A DNA stretch of 64,000 nt from Streptomyces sp. NBC_00376 (GCF_036077095.1 NZ_CP107960.1:1860001-1924000), one strand, 5' to 3'. Shown: positions 33,347 through 42,521, counted from the first letter of the stretch. The notes: generated by a model not told the origin, from the letters alone. Program-made: numbers and translations.

Positions 33347-34627
33347 GTGGAGACCAGCGCCTCGGGGGTTCCCCGGCCCGCTGTCCCGCAGTCCGTCGGG
33401 GACGTCCGCGAGATCCACCGGGCCAGGGAGGCCGTGCTCGTCGGTGAGCGCCCGGTGGTCGCCCCGCGGGCCGAGATCGGCGCCTCGTGGGACCGGGTGC
33501 TGCGCAGCGGCATGGACCCGGACCAGTCCACCGACAGCCTGCTGCTCGATGTGGACGAGATCGAGCACCGGCGCCGGAGCTCGACGCTGGGCGAGGTGAT
33601 GCCGCTGCTCAACGACGGTCTGGTCGCCCTGGCGGATGCCGCCCAGCAGATCATGGTGGTCACCGATGTGGAGTGCCGGGTGCTGTGGCGCCGGGGCAAC
33701 GCGGCGGTGCTGCGCCGGGCGGACGACGTCTGTCTGGCGGAGGGCGCGGCCTGGGCGGAGGAGAGCACCGGGACGAACGCGATCGGCACGGCGCTGGTCT
33801 CCCGCGTCCCGGTCCAGGTCCACTCCTCGGAGCACTTCGTCCGCACCCTGCACAGCTGGACGTGTGCGGCCTCACCGGTCCGTGACCCGCGCGACGGCAA
33901 GGTGATCGGCATCGTCGACATGAGCGGCCCCGCCTCCACGTTCCATCCGACCACGCTCGCCCTGGTCAGTTCGGTGGCCAGGCTGGCGGAGAGCGAGATC
34001 AGGAACCGGCACCTGCAGGCGATCGACCGGCTGCGGTCGGTGGCGGCACCGCTGGTGTGCCGGCTGGGCGGGCGGGCCCTGGCGGTGGACACCCACGGCT
34101 GGCTCGCCGCGGTGACCGGGATGCCGCCGGTCGACCGGCTGCCGCTGCCCAAGTCGTTACGGCCGGGCCGGGTGTGGCTGCCGTCGCTCGGCATGTGCCG
34201 CGTCGAGCAGCTGCCCGGCGGCTGGCTGCTGCAGGTCGCGGACGGGCCCTCGGACGGGGCGCCGCAGCGGGTGGTGCTGGATCTGAGCCGGCCACGCGGT
34301 CTCACGGTCAATGTGGTGGGCGCGGTGGGCACCTGGACGCAGCGGCTCTCGCCGCGCCACGCGGAGCTGCTGTACGCCCTGGCGCTGCACCCCGAGGGGC
34401 GTACGGCCTCCGAGCTGGCCCAGGACATCTTCGGTGACGCGACCCGGACGGTGACGGTGCGGGCGGAGATCTCACGGATGCGCCGCCATCTCGCGCAGGT
34501 GCTCGCGCACCGCCCGTACCGCTTCGGCGAGGACGTCGAGGTGGAGGTGATCCACCCGGACCACCCGGCCGATCTGCTGCCGCACTCGACGGCTCCGGTG
34601 GTGGTCGGGGCGCGTTCGGCCGGCTGA
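33347..34627 (+). CDS. GAF-domain transcriptional regulator with C-terminal winged helix
   Basis: This 426-residue protein has an N-terminal region like sigma-54 activator-type sensors (REIHRAREAVLVGERPVVAP, RAEIGASWDRVLRSG), a GAF domain (about 85-240: LNDGLVALADAAQQIMVVTD, EGAAWAEESTGTNAIGTALV, AASPVRDPRDGKVIGIVDMS) and a C-terminal DNA-binding region (TWTQRLSPRHAELLYALALH, then TASELAQDIFGDATRTVTVR). There is no AAA+ domain, as is usual for this actinobacterial type. The GTG at 33347 follows GGGGGGA; an ATG 18 bases upstream is a possible alternative. Linked to no operon; the signal is unknown. Confidence 0.82.
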   Translation: METSASGVPRPAVPQSVGDVREIHRAREAVLVGERPVVAPRAEIGASWDRVLRSGMDPDQSTDSLLLDVDEIEHRRRSSTLGEVMPLLNDGLVALADAAQQIMVVTDVECRVLWRRGNAAVLRRADDVCLAEGAAWAEESTGTNAIGTALVSRVPVQVHSSEHFVRTLHSWTCAASPVRDPRDGKVIGIVDMSGPASTFHPTTLALVSSVARLAESEIRNRHLQAIDRLRSVAAPLVCRLGGRALAVDTHGWLAAVTGMPPVDRLPLPKSLRPGRVWLPSLGMCRVEQLPGGWLLQVADGPSDGAPQRVVLDLSRPRGLTVNVVGAVGTWTQRLSPRHAELLYALALHPEGRTASELAQDIFGDATRTVTVRAEISRMRRHLAQVLAHRPYRFGEDVEVEVIHPDHPADLLPHSTAPVVVGARSAG

Positions 34628-34731
34628 GGGCGATCGCGTTCCGGTTCCGGGCTCGCTCCGTGGGCGGTCCCGCTGTCCGTGGACCGGGACCGGCTTTGGC
34701 GCAGACCGCGGGGCGTGGTTCCCTGGCAGCC

Positions 34732-35328
34732 ATGAGCAACCCCGCATACAGCACTGCTGCCGCCACCACCGAAGTGACCATCTGGTCCCTGGAACAGACC
34801 TCCCCCGACGATCTGCGGCCCGCCGCGGCACCGGAGGGTGATGTGCGGATCGTGCGGTCGGAGATTCCGCTTCCCGAGTTCAGCCGGTTCCTCTACACGG
34901 CGGTGGGCGGCGACATCCGGTGGACCGACCGGCTCGGCATGACGTACGCGCAGTGGCAGGAGGCCCTGGACCGCCCCGGCGCCGAGACCTGGGTGGCGTA
35001 CCAGAACGGCACCCCGGCGGGGTACGTGGAGCTGGACCCGCAGGACGAGGGCGCCGTCGAGATCATGTACTTCGGGCTGATTCCGGCCTTCCGGGGGCGG
35101 CGGATAGGCGGCCATCTGCTCTCGTACGGGGTCGCCCGTGCCTGGGACCTGGCGGAGCGCTGGCCGGAGCGGACGCCGACGAAGCGGGTGTGGCTGCACA
35201 CCTGCTCCAAGGACGGCCCGTACGCCATGGACAACTACCTGCGGCGCGGCTTCCGGCTCTTCGACACGAAGGTGGAGCTGGAGCCGGAGGTGGAGACGCC
35301 CGGACCGTGGCCGGGCTCCGGGCGGTAG
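34732..35328 (+). CDS. GNAT-family N-acetyltransferase
   Basis: This 198-residue acetyltransferase has the acetyl-CoA motif A, IMYFGLIPAFRGRRIGGHLL, and the later helix DLAERWPERTPTKRVWLHTC with SKDGPYAMDNYLRRGFRLFD. The N-terminal 40 residues are variable. The ATG at 34732 opens MSNPAYSTAAATTEV. It is a single gene, with a 224-base gap to the sulfur operon leader. The acceptor molecule is unknown. Confidence 0.85.
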   Translation: MSNPAYSTAAATTEVTIWSLEQTSPDDLRPAAAPEGDVRIVRSEIPLPEFSRFLYTAVGGDIRWTDRLGMTYAQWQEALDRPGAETWVAYQNGTPAGYVELDPQDEGAVEIMYFGLIPAFRGRRIGGHLLSYGVARAWDLAERWPERTPTKRVWLHTCSKDGPYAMDNYLRRGFRLFDTKVELEPEVETPGPWPGSGR

Positions 35329-35552
35329 TACCGGGCGGGATCCCGGCGGGTCGGGACGGGGTTACGACGGGAGGGCCGCACTCCGCTTCCACCCGCACTC
35401 CGGTGACAGACAGGGGGATTGCCGCCATTACGGACAGGCAGACCAGGACACTTTCCATGACGAGCGCCACAGCGTCTTGCATTGCGGGACACTCTCGTCC
35501 ACATCCTGGATAGTGGTGGACTGGCCCGAGATTCGCGTGCCACGCTTCCGCC

Positions 35553-35636
35553 ATGCCTGGAACTGGAATTGCCTTGGTGAGTCGACGCCACGTCGACCTC
35601 GGCCGCGTGTCCAGCGCCATCTGTCCGGCGAGCTGA
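35553..35636 (+). CDS. Putative cysteine-responsive leader peptide of the sulfur operon
   Basis: A 27-residue peptide contains LVSRRHVDLGRVSSAICPAS, the conserved RRHVDLxRVxSAxC pattern of actinobacterial leader peptides found before sulfur assimilation genes. Its single cysteine near the end and position 115 bases before sulfite reductase suggest that ribosome stalling at the Cys codon controls the operon. The ATG at 35553 is used; a GTG at 35577 is an alternative. No ribosome site precedes the ATG, so the mRNA may be leaderless. Confidence 0.8.
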   Translation: MPGTGIALVSRRHVDLGRVSSAICPAS

Positions 35637-35751
35637 GAGTCCCAGCACCGCCGCGATCCCCCTTTTCTCTGCAAACCCTGCGCACCGCCGCGCCTCAGCG
35701 CGAGTGTGCAGTTCAGAGCCGCCCTCCTGCAGTCCCGAAGGACGTACTGTC

Positions 35752-37449
35752 ATGGCCGCTACCCCGGAACAGCCTGCGCCCGTCACGCCCCGCCGCAAGG
35801 CCGGACGCCACCGTGGCGAAGGCCAGTGGGCCGTGGGGCACCACACCCCGCTCAACGGCAATGAGCAGTTCAAGAAGGACGACGACGGTCTCAATGTGCG
35901 GACACGCATTGAGACGATCTACTCCAAGCGCGGTTTCGACTCGATCGACCCCAACGATCTCCGCGGCCGGATGCGCTGGTGGGGTCTGTACACCCAGCGC
36001 AAGCCCGGGATCGACGGCGGCAAGACCGCGATCCTGGAGCCGGAGGAGCTGGACGACCGGTACTTCATGCTGCGGGTCCGGATCGACGGCGGCCGGCTGA
36101 CCACCGCACAACTGCGGGTGATCGGCGAGATCTCGCAGGAGTACGCGCGCGGCACCGCGGACATCACCGACCGGCAGAACATCCAGCTCCACTGGATCCG
36201 CATCGAGGACGTCCCGGCGATCTGGGAAAAGCTGGAGGCCGTCGGGCTCTCCACCACCGAGGCGTGCGGCGACTGCCCCCGCGTGATCATCGGCTCCCCC
36301 GTGGCCGGCATCGCCGCCGACGAGATCATCGACGGCACGCCCGCCGTCGACGAGATCCACGACCGGTACATCGGCAACAAGGAATTCTCCAACCTGCCGC
36401 GCAAGTTCAAGACCGCGATCTCCGGTTCGCCGGTGCAGGACGTGGTCCACGAGATCAACGACATCGCGTTCGTCGGCGTGGTCCACCCCGAGCACGGTCC
36501 GGGCTTCGACGTCTGGGTCGGTGGCGGACTCTCCACCAACCCGCGGCTCGCCGAACGGCTGGGCGCGTGGGTGCCGCTCGACGAGGTCCCGGACGTGTGG
36601 GCCGGAGTCGTGGGCATCTTCCGCGACTACGGGTACCGGCGGCTGCGCAACCGCGCCCGGCTGAAGTTCCTGATGGCCGACTGGGGCCCGGCGAAGTTCC
36701 GCCAGGTGCTGGAGGACGAGTACCTGAAGCGTCCGCTGACCGACGGTCCCGCGCCCGAGCAGCCCAGCAGCCGCTGGCGCGACCACGTGGGTGTGCACCA
36801 GCAGCAGGACGGCCGCTTCTACGTCGGTTTCGCCCCCCGGGTCGGCCGGGTGGACGGCTCCACGCTCGCCAAGATCGCCGACCTGGCCGCCGCCCACGGC
36901 TCGGACCGGCTGCGGACCACCGTCGAGCAGAAGATGATCATCCTCGATGTGGCGCAGGACCAGGTGGACTCCCTGGTCGCCGGGCTGGAGGCGCTCGACT
37001 TCCAGGTGCGGCCCTCGCCGTTCCGGCGCGGCACGATGGCCTGCACCGGCATCGAGTTCTGCAAGCTGGCGATCGTCGAGACGAAGGCGCGCGGCGCCGC
37101 GCTCATCGACGAACTGGAGCGCCGCCTGCCGGACTTCGACGAGCCGCTCACCATCAACATCAACGGCTGCCCCAACGCGTGCGCCCGCATCCAGACCGCC
37201 GACATCGGCCTCAAGGGCCAGCTGGTCCTGGACGACGACGGCAACCAGGTCGAGGGCTATCAGGTGCACCTGGGCGGCGCACTCGGCCTGGAGGCCGGGT
37301 TCGGCCGCAAGGTCCGTGGCCTGAAGGTCACTTCGGCCGAGCTGCCCGACTACGTCGAGCGGGTCCTGGGCCGTTTCCAGGAGGAGCGCGAGGAAGGCGA
37401 GCGGTTCGCGACCTGGGCGGCGCGGGCCGGTGCGGAGTCGCTGTCATGA
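35752..37449 (+). CDS. sir: Ferredoxin-dependent sulfite reductase
   Basis: This 565-residue siroheme enzyme reduces sulfite to sulfide with six electrons from ferredoxin. It holds two ferrodoxin-like repeats and two siroheme domains: DRQNIQLHWIRIEDVP, EACGDCPRVIIGSPVAG, then the 4Fe-4S/siroheme cysteines in MACTGIEFCKLAIVETK and NINGCPNACARIQTADIGLK. RGRMRWWGLYTQR near residue 70 matches actinobacterial SirA. The ATG at 35752 has GAAGGA upstream. It opens a run of coupled genes leading to cysH. Nitrite reductase is the alternative for this family, excluded by context. Confidence 0.94.
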   Translation: MAATPEQPAPVTPRRKAGRHRGEGQWAVGHHTPLNGNEQFKKDDDGLNVRTRIETIYSKRGFDSIDPNDLRGRMRWWGLYTQRKPGIDGGKTAILEPEELDDRYFMLRVRIDGGRLTTAQLRVIGEISQEYARGTADITDRQNIQLHWIRIEDVPAIWEKLEAVGLSTTEACGDCPRVIIGSPVAGIAADEIIDGTPAVDEIHDRYIGNKEFSNLPRKFKTAISGSPVQDVVHEINDIAFVGVVHPEHGPGFDVWVGGGLSTNPRLAERLGAWVPLDEVPDVWAGVVGIFRDYGYRRLRNRARLKFLMADWGPAKFRQVLEDEYLKRPLTDGPAPEQPSSRWRDHVGVHQQQDGRFYVGFAPRVGRVDGSTLAKIADLAAAHGSDRLRTTVEQKMIILDVAQDQVDSLVAGLEALDFQVRPSPFRRGTMACTGIEFCKLAIVETKARGAALIDELERRLPDFDEPLTININGCPNACARIQTADIGLKGQLVLDDDGNQVEGYQVHLGGALGLEAGFGRKVRGLKVTSAELPDYVERVLGRFQEEREEGERFATWAARAGAESLS

Positions 37450-37625
37450 GCGAGCGCGCCGCACCGTTCCACTGCCCGTACTGCGGGGACGAGGACCTGC
37501 GCCCGCACGAGAGCGGCCACGGCGCCTGGGAATGTGCCTCCTGCAACCGCGCGTTCCAGCTCAAGTTCCTGGGTCTGCTGACCCGGGGACTGCGGCGCAA
37601 CGACGTTGAAGGGGACGGGATATGA
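37446..37625 (+). CDS. Small zinc-ribbon protein coupled to sulfite reductase and cysH
   Basis: This 59-residue protein has two CxxC knuckles (FHCPYCGDEDL and WECASCNRAFQLKFLGL). It overlaps sulfite reductase by four bases at its start and cysH by four bases at its end, so it is made with them. I recall a homologue at the same place in S. coelicolor (SCO6101). It may be an electron-transfer or metal-handling partner, but the function is unknown. Confidence 0.85.
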   Translation: MSERAAPFHCPYCGDEDLRPHESGHGAWECASCNRAFQLKFLGLLTRGLRRNDVEGDGI

Positions 37626-38326
37626 CGGACACCCTGCAGACCGACGAGGACCTTGAGGCCCTGGCCGCGCGGGCGGGCCGGGAGCTGGAGGACGCCTCCG
37701 CGACGGAGATCCTGAAGTGGGCCGCCGACACCTTCGGCGGGAAGTTCTGCGTCACCTCCTCCATGGAGGACGCGGTCGTCGCACACCTCGCCTCGCGGGT
37801 CTTCCCCGGCGTGGACGTGGTCTTCCTCGACACCGGCTACCACTTCCCGGAGACGATCGGCACCCGTGACGCGGTCGAGGCGGTGATGGACGTCAACGTC
37901 ATCACGCTTGCCCCCCGGCAGACGGTGGCCGAGCAGGACGCCGAGTACGGGCCGAAGCTGCACGACCGGGACCCCGACCTGTGCTGCGCGCTGCGCAAGG
38001 TCAAGCCGCTCCAGGAGGGCCTGACCGGGTACACGGCCTGGGCGACCGGGCTGCGCCGCGACGAGTCCCCGACCCGGGCGAACACCCCGGTCGTCGGCTG
38101 GGACGCGAAGCGGCAGAAGGTGAAGGTCTCACCGATCGCCCGCTGGACGCAGGACGACGTCGACGCGTACGTCGCGGAGCACGGCGTACTCACCAACCCA
38201 CTGCTGATGGACGGCTACGCCTCCGTGGGCTGCGCCCCCTGCACCCGCCGGGTGCTGGAGGGCGAGGACGCCCGCGCCGGGCGCTGGGCCGGCCGGGGCA
38301 AGACCGAGTGCGGGCTGCACGACTGA
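37622..38326 (+). CDS. cysH: Adenylyl-sulfate (APS) reductase
   Basis: This 234-residue enzyme reduces adenylyl sulfate (or PAPS) to sulfite with thioredoxin. The PP-loop-like region CVTSSMEDAVVAHLAS, FLDTGYHFPETIGTRDAV and the C-terminal ECGLH catalytic cysteine are present. The 4Fe-4S cysteine pairs DLCCALRKVKPL and GCAPCTRRVLEGE show the APS type rather than the E. coli PAPS type. Presence of cysC nearby suggests that the cell also makes PAPS. The ATG overlaps the zinc-ribbon gene by four bases. Confidence 0.94.
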   Translation: MTDTLQTDEDLEALAARAGRELEDASATEILKWAADTFGGKFCVTSSMEDAVVAHLASRVFPGVDVVFLDTGYHFPETIGTRDAVEAVMDVNVITLAPRQTVAEQDAEYGPKLHDRDPDLCCALRKVKPLQEGLTGYTAWATGLRRDESPTRANTPVVGWDAKRQKVKVSPIARWTQDDVDAYVAEHGVLTNPLLMDGYASVGCAPCTRRVLEGEDARAGRWAGRGKTECGLHD

Positions 38327-38349
38327 TGACGACTGATCAGGAGATTTCG

Positions 38350-38895
38350 ATGAGCGTGACGGAGACGGGAGCCACCATCTGGCTGACCGGTCTGCCGAGC
38401 GCGGGCAAGACCACCATCGCGTACGTACTCGCCGGGCGGCTGCGCGGCGAGGGCCACCGCGTGGAGGTGCTCGACGGGGACGAGATCCGGGAGTTCCTCT
38501 CCGCGGGTCTCGGCTTCTCCCGCGAGGACCGCCACACCAACGTCCAGCGGATCGGCTTCGTCGCCGAGCTGCTGGCGGCCAACGGCGTGAAGGTGCTGGT
38601 CCCGGTCATCGCCCCGTACGCGGACAGCCGGGACGCGGTACGCAAGCGGCACCAGACCGAGGGCACCGCGTACCTGGAGGTGCATGTCGCGACACCGGTC
38701 GAGGTGTGCTCGGAACGCGATGTGAAGGGTCTGTACGCCAAGCAGGCGGCGGGCGAGATCAGCGGCCTCACCGGGGTCGACGACCCGTACGAGGCCCCCG
38801 AGTCGCCGGACCTGCGGATCGAGTCGCACCGGCAGACCGTGCAGGAGTCCGCGGCGGAGCTGTACGCGCTGCTGAGCGAGAGGGGTGCGGCATGA
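38350..38895 (+). CDS. cysC: Adenylyl-sulfate kinase
   Basis: This 181-residue P-loop kinase makes PAPS from APS. It has Walker A GLPSAGKTTIAYVLA, DGDEIREFLSAGLGFSREDR, RIGFVAELLAANGVKVLVPV and the lid KGLYAKQAAGEISGLTGVDD. The ATG at 38350 has AGGAG six bases upstream; an ATG at 38326 overlapping the cysH stop is possible. It ends in ATGA overlap with cysD. Confidence 0.93.
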   Translation: MSVTETGATIWLTGLPSAGKTTIAYVLAGRLRGEGHRVEVLDGDEIREFLSAGLGFSREDRHTNVQRIGFVAELLAANGVKVLVPVIAPYADSRDAVRKRHQTEGTAYLEVHVATPVEVCSERDVKGLYAKQAAGEISGLTGVDDPYEAPESPDLRIESHRQTVQESAAELYALLSERGAA

Positions 38896-39827
38896 CGACC
38901 GTCGCGACCATGTCGGAGGGCACCGACAATCCGTACGCACTCAGCCACCTGGACTCCCTGGAGTCCGAGGCCGTGCACATCTTCCGCGAGGTGGCGGGCG
39001 AGTTCGAGCGGCCGGTGATCCTGTTCTCCGGCGGCAAGGACTCCATCGTGATGCTGCATCTGGCGCTCAAGGCGTTCGCGCCCGCGCCGGTGCCGTTCAC
39101 CCTGCTGCACGTCGACACCGGGCACAACTTCCCCGAGGTGCTGGAGTACCGCGACCGCACGGTGGCCCGGCACGGGCTGCGGCTCCATGTCGCCTCCGTG
39201 CAGGAGTACATCGACGCCGGGAAGCTCCGTGAGCGCCCGGACGGCACCCGCAACCCGTTGCAGACCGTGCCGCTGACCGAGGCGATCCAGCAGCACCGCT
39301 TCGACGCCGTGTTCGGCGGCGGGCGCCGCGACGAGGAGAAGGCGCGCGCCAAGGAGCGGGTCTTCTCGCTGCGCGACGAGTTCTCCCAGTGGGACCCGCG
39401 CCGCCAGCGCCCCGAGCTGTGGCAGCTGTACAACGGCCGGCACGCCCCCGGTGAGCACGTCCGGGTCTTCCCGATCTCCAACTGGACCGAGCTGGACGTC
39501 TGGCAGTACATCGCCCGCGAGTCCATCGAACTCCCGCAGATCTACTTCGCCCACGAGCGCGAGGTCTTCAACCGCAACGGCATGTGGCTCACCGCCGGCG
39601 ACTGGGGCGGCCCCAAGGACCACGAGAGCGTCGAGACCCGGCAGGTGCGCTACCGCACGGTCGGCGACATGTCGTGCACCGGCGCCGTCGACTCGGACGC
39701 GACGACGCTGGACGCCGTGATCACCGAGATCGCCGCCTCCCGGCTCACCGAGCGGGGCGCGACGCGTGCCGACGACAAGATGTCCGAGGCCGCGATGGAA
39801 GACCGTAAGCGCGAGGGGTACTTCTAA
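38892..39827 (+). CDS. cysD: Sulfate adenylyltransferase small subunit
   Basis: This 311-residue ATP-sulfurylase catalytic subunit activates sulfate to APS. The PP-loop LFSGGKDSIVMLHLALKAF, HVDTGHNFPEVLEYRD, GGGRRDEEKARAKERVFSLR and RTVGDMSCTGAVDSDA are diagnostic. The start overlaps cysC by ATGA; the stop abuts the cysN ATG. It acts as a complex with CysN. Confidence 0.95.
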   Translation: MTTVATMSEGTDNPYALSHLDSLESEAVHIFREVAGEFERPVILFSGGKDSIVMLHLALKAFAPAPVPFTLLHVDTGHNFPEVLEYRDRTVARHGLRLHVASVQEYIDAGKLRERPDGTRNPLQTVPLTEAIQQHRFDAVFGGGRRDEEKARAKERVFSLRDEFSQWDPRRQRPELWQLYNGRHAPGEHVRVFPISNWTELDVWQYIARESIELPQIYFAHEREVFNRNGMWLTAGDWGGPKDHESVETRQVRYRTVGDMSCTGAVDSDATTLDAVITEIAASRLTERGATRADDKMSEAAMEDRKREGYF

Positions 39828-41171
39828 ATGACCACACACACCCAGCACGCAGAGCAGTTGTCGACCACCACCCTGCTGCGGTTCGCCACCGCGGGCTCCG
39901 TCGACGACGGCAAGTCCACCCTCGTGGGACGTCTGCTGCACGACTCCAAGTCGGTCCTCACCGACCAGCTGGAGGCCGTCGAGCACGCCTCGCGCAGCCG
40001 GGGCCAGGAGGCGCCCGACCTGGCGCTGCTGACCGACGGGCTGCGGGCCGAGCGCGAGCAGGGCATCACCATCGATGTCGCCTACCGCTATTTCGCGACG
40101 CCGCGACGCCGGTTCATCCTGGCCGACACCCCGGGGCACGTGCAGTACACCCGGAACATGGTGACCGGCGCCTCGACGGCCGAGCTGGCCGTCGTCCTGG
40201 TCGACGCCCGCAACGGCGTCGTCGAGCAGACCCGCCGGCACGCCGCCGTCGCCGCCCTGCTGCGGGTGCCGCACGTGGTGCTGGCCGTCAACAAGATGGA
40301 CCTGGTCGACTACGCGGAGCCGGTGTTCGCCGCCATCGCCGAGGAGTTCACCGCGTACGCGGCCTCGCTCGGCGTCCCGGAGATCACCGCGATCCCGATC
40401 TCCGCGCTGGCCGGTGACAACGTCGTGGAGCCGTCCGCGCACATGGACTGGTACGGCGGCCCGACGGTCCTGGAGCACCTGGAGACGGTGCCGGTCAGCC
40501 ATGACCTCACCGCCTGCCACGCCCGCTTCCCCGTCCAGTACGTGATCCGGCCGCAGACCGCCGAACACCCCGACTACCGGGGCTACGCGGGCCAGATCGC
40601 CGCCGGCGCGTTCCGGGTGGGCGAGGCCGTCACCGTCCTGCCGTCCGGCCGTACGTCGACGATCGCCGGGATCGACGCGCTCGGCGAGAGCGTGGACATC
40701 GCCTGGGCCCCCCAGTCGGTGACCATCCGGCTGGCCGACGACATCGACATCTCGCGCGGCGACCTGATCGCACCGGCCGCCGACGCGCCGGCCGTCACCC
40801 AGGACGTCGAGGCGACCGTCTGCCACGTCGCCGACCAGCCGCTCTCCGTCGGCCAGCGGGTGCTGCTCAAGCACACCACCCGCACGGTCAAGGCGATCGT
40901 CAAGGACATCCCCTCGCGCCTGACGCTCGACGACCTGTCCCAGCACCCGGCGCCCGGGCAGCTCGTCGCCAATGACATCGGCCGGGTCGTCGTCCGCACC
41001 GCGGAGCCGCTCGCGCTCGACGCGTACGCCGACTCCCGGCGCACCGGATCGTTCCTGCTGATCGACCCGGCGGACGGCACCACGCTGACGGCCGGCATGG
41101 CGGGCGCCTCGTTCGCCGCCGCGGCCGAGCCCGGTGCGGCGGCCGCCGACGACGCCGAGTGGGACTTCTGA
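39828..41171 (+). CDS. cysN: Sulfate adenylyltransferase large subunit (GTPase)
   Basis: This 447-residue EF-Tu-like GTPase drives APS synthesis by CysD. G1 AGSVDDGKSTLVGRLLHDSK, G2 region REQGITIDVAYRYFA, G3 DTPGHVQYTRNM, G4 NKMDLVDYAEP are visible, followed by two beta-barrel domains. It lacks a fused CysC kinase domain, consistent with separate cysC. Its ATG follows the cysD stop with no gap. Confidence 0.95.
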   Translation: MTTHTQHAEQLSTTTLLRFATAGSVDDGKSTLVGRLLHDSKSVLTDQLEAVEHASRSRGQEAPDLALLTDGLRAEREQGITIDVAYRYFATPRRRFILADTPGHVQYTRNMVTGASTAELAVVLVDARNGVVEQTRRHAAVAALLRVPHVVLAVNKMDLVDYAEPVFAAIAEEFTAYAASLGVPEITAIPISALAGDNVVEPSAHMDWYGGPTVLEHLETVPVSHDLTACHARFPVQYVIRPQTAEHPDYRGYAGQIAAGAFRVGEAVTVLPSGRTSTIAGIDALGESVDIAWAPQSVTIRLADDIDISRGDLIAPAADAPAVTQDVEATVCHVADQPLSVGQRVLLKHTTRTVKAIVKDIPSRLTLDDLSQHPAPGQLVANDIGRVVVRTAEPLALDAYADSRRTGSFLLIDPADGTTLTAGMAGASFAAAAEPGAAAADDAEWDF

Positions 41172-41272
41172 TGACCATCGACATCTTCTCCACGTTCGCG
41201 AAGGTGGGCGGCCGCATCGGCAGCGGCGCCCTCGGCAGCGGCCAGGGCGGGGTCGCGCGATGTGCGCGATGA
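41171..41272 (+). CDS. Possible 33-residue protein after cysN
   Basis: The ATG shares its A with the cysN stop (TGATG). The peptide reads MTIDIFSTFAKVGGRIGSG, then a Gly/Ala-rich end with one Cys. Within its end, a second frame opens MCAMTYAHCLRAHS (41260-41361) with two early Cys. Either could be a translated spacer or a leader for the ABC operon that follows. There is no independent evidence that it is a real protein. Confidence 0.3.
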   Translation: MTIDIFSTFAKVGGRIGSGALGSGQGGVARCAR

Positions 41273-41405
41273 CGTACGCGCACTGCCTGCGCGCCCACTC
41301 GCTCCAACCGCACCGCCAGTTCAGACGAAGACCTGCCGACCTCCCGGCCGCGTCCCCGTGATCGACCGGGACGCGAGGACCGGGCCAACGAGAGGAAAGC
41401 CTCCC

Positions 41406-42521
41406 GTGTCTGCCCCCCGTACCACGCCGCGCCGCGCCCTCGCCGCCGTCGCCGCCCTGCCGCTGCTCGCCCTGGCGCTCACCGCCTGCGGCTACGGCTC
41501 CGAGGCGAAGAAGGGCGACGTCAAGGCGGCGGACGCCCCGACCGGCGGCAAGAAGCTTTCCACGGACACCGTGAAGATCGGCTACTTTCCGAACCTCACC
41601 CACGCCACGGCCCTGGTCGGCATCCAGGAAGGCATCATCGCCAAGGAGCTCGGCTCCACCGCGGTCAAGCCGTCGACGTTCAACGCCGGTCCGTCCGAGA
41701 TCGAGGCGCTCAACGCGGGCTCGATCGACATCGGCTTCATCGGCCCCTCCCCCGCCATCAACGGCTTCACCAAGTCCAAGGGCAAGAGCCTGCGGATCAT
41801 CGGCGGTTCGGCGTCCGGCGGGGTGAAGCTGGTCGTCAACCCGAAGAAGATCAAGACCCTGGACGACATCAAGGGCAAGAAGATCGCCACCCCGCAGCTC
41901 GGCAACACCCAGGACGTGGCCTTCCTCAACTGGATCTCCGAGAAGGGCTGGAAGGTCGACGCCAGCAGCGGCAAGGGCGACGTCTCGGTGGTCCGTACGG
42001 ACAACAAGGTGACGCCGGACGCCTACCGTTCGGGTTCCATCGACGGTGCCTGGGTGCCCGAGCCGACCGCCTCCAAGCTGGTCGCCCAGGGTGCGAAGGA
42101 GATCCTGGACGAGTCGACGCTGTGGCCGGACAAGAAGTTCGTGATCACGAACATCATCGTGTCGCAGAAGTTCCTGACCGAGCACCCGGACGTCGTCCAG
42201 GCGGTGCTGCGCGGCACCGTCGCCACCAACGCCTGGATCAACGCCAATCCGGACAAGGCAAAGGCCTCCGCGAACACCGCGCTCAAGGAGCTGAGCGGCA
42301 AGGCGCTGCCGGCCGAGATCCTCGACCCGGCGTGGAAGTCCGTCCAGTTCATCGACGACCCGCTGGCCGCCACGCTCGACGCCGAGGCCAAGCACGCGGT
42401 GAAGGCCGGTCTGCTGGAGCAGCCGGACCTGACGGGCATCTACGACCTGAAGCCGCTGAACGAGATCCTCAAGGCCGCGGGCAAGCCCGAGGTCGCCGAC
42501 GCCGGACTCGGCGTCAAGTAA
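41406..42521 (+). CDS. Sulfonate/sulfate-type ABC substrate-binding lipoprotein
   Basis: This 371-residue lipoprotein has a signal ending LALALTACGYG (lipobox LTAC). It carries the SsuA/NitT-type fold: KIGYFPNLTHATALVGIQEG, FNAGPSEIEALNAGSIDIGF, then GSIDGAWVPEPTASKLV. The GTG at 41406 follows GAGAGGAAAGC. It is the binding part of the transporter with the next two genes. Position after cysN argues for sulfate, taurine or alkanesulfonate as ligand; the sequence alone cannot choose. Confidence 0.9.
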   Translation: MSAPRTTPRRALAAVAALPLLALALTACGYGSEAKKGDVKAADAPTGGKKLSTDTVKIGYFPNLTHATALVGIQEGIIAKELGSTAVKPSTFNAGPSEIEALNAGSIDIGFIGPSPAINGFTKSKGKSLRIIGGSASGGVKLVVNPKKIKTLDDIKGKKIATPQLGNTQDVAFLNWISEKGWKVDASSGKGDVSVVRTDNKVTPDAYRSGSIDGAWVPEPTASKLVAQGAKEILDESTLWPDKKFVITNIIVSQKFLTEHPDVVQAVLRGTVATNAWINANPDKAKASANTALKELSGKALPAEILDPAWKSVQFIDDPLAATLDAEAKHAVKAGLLEQPDLTGIYDLKPLNEILKAAGKPEVADAGLGVK

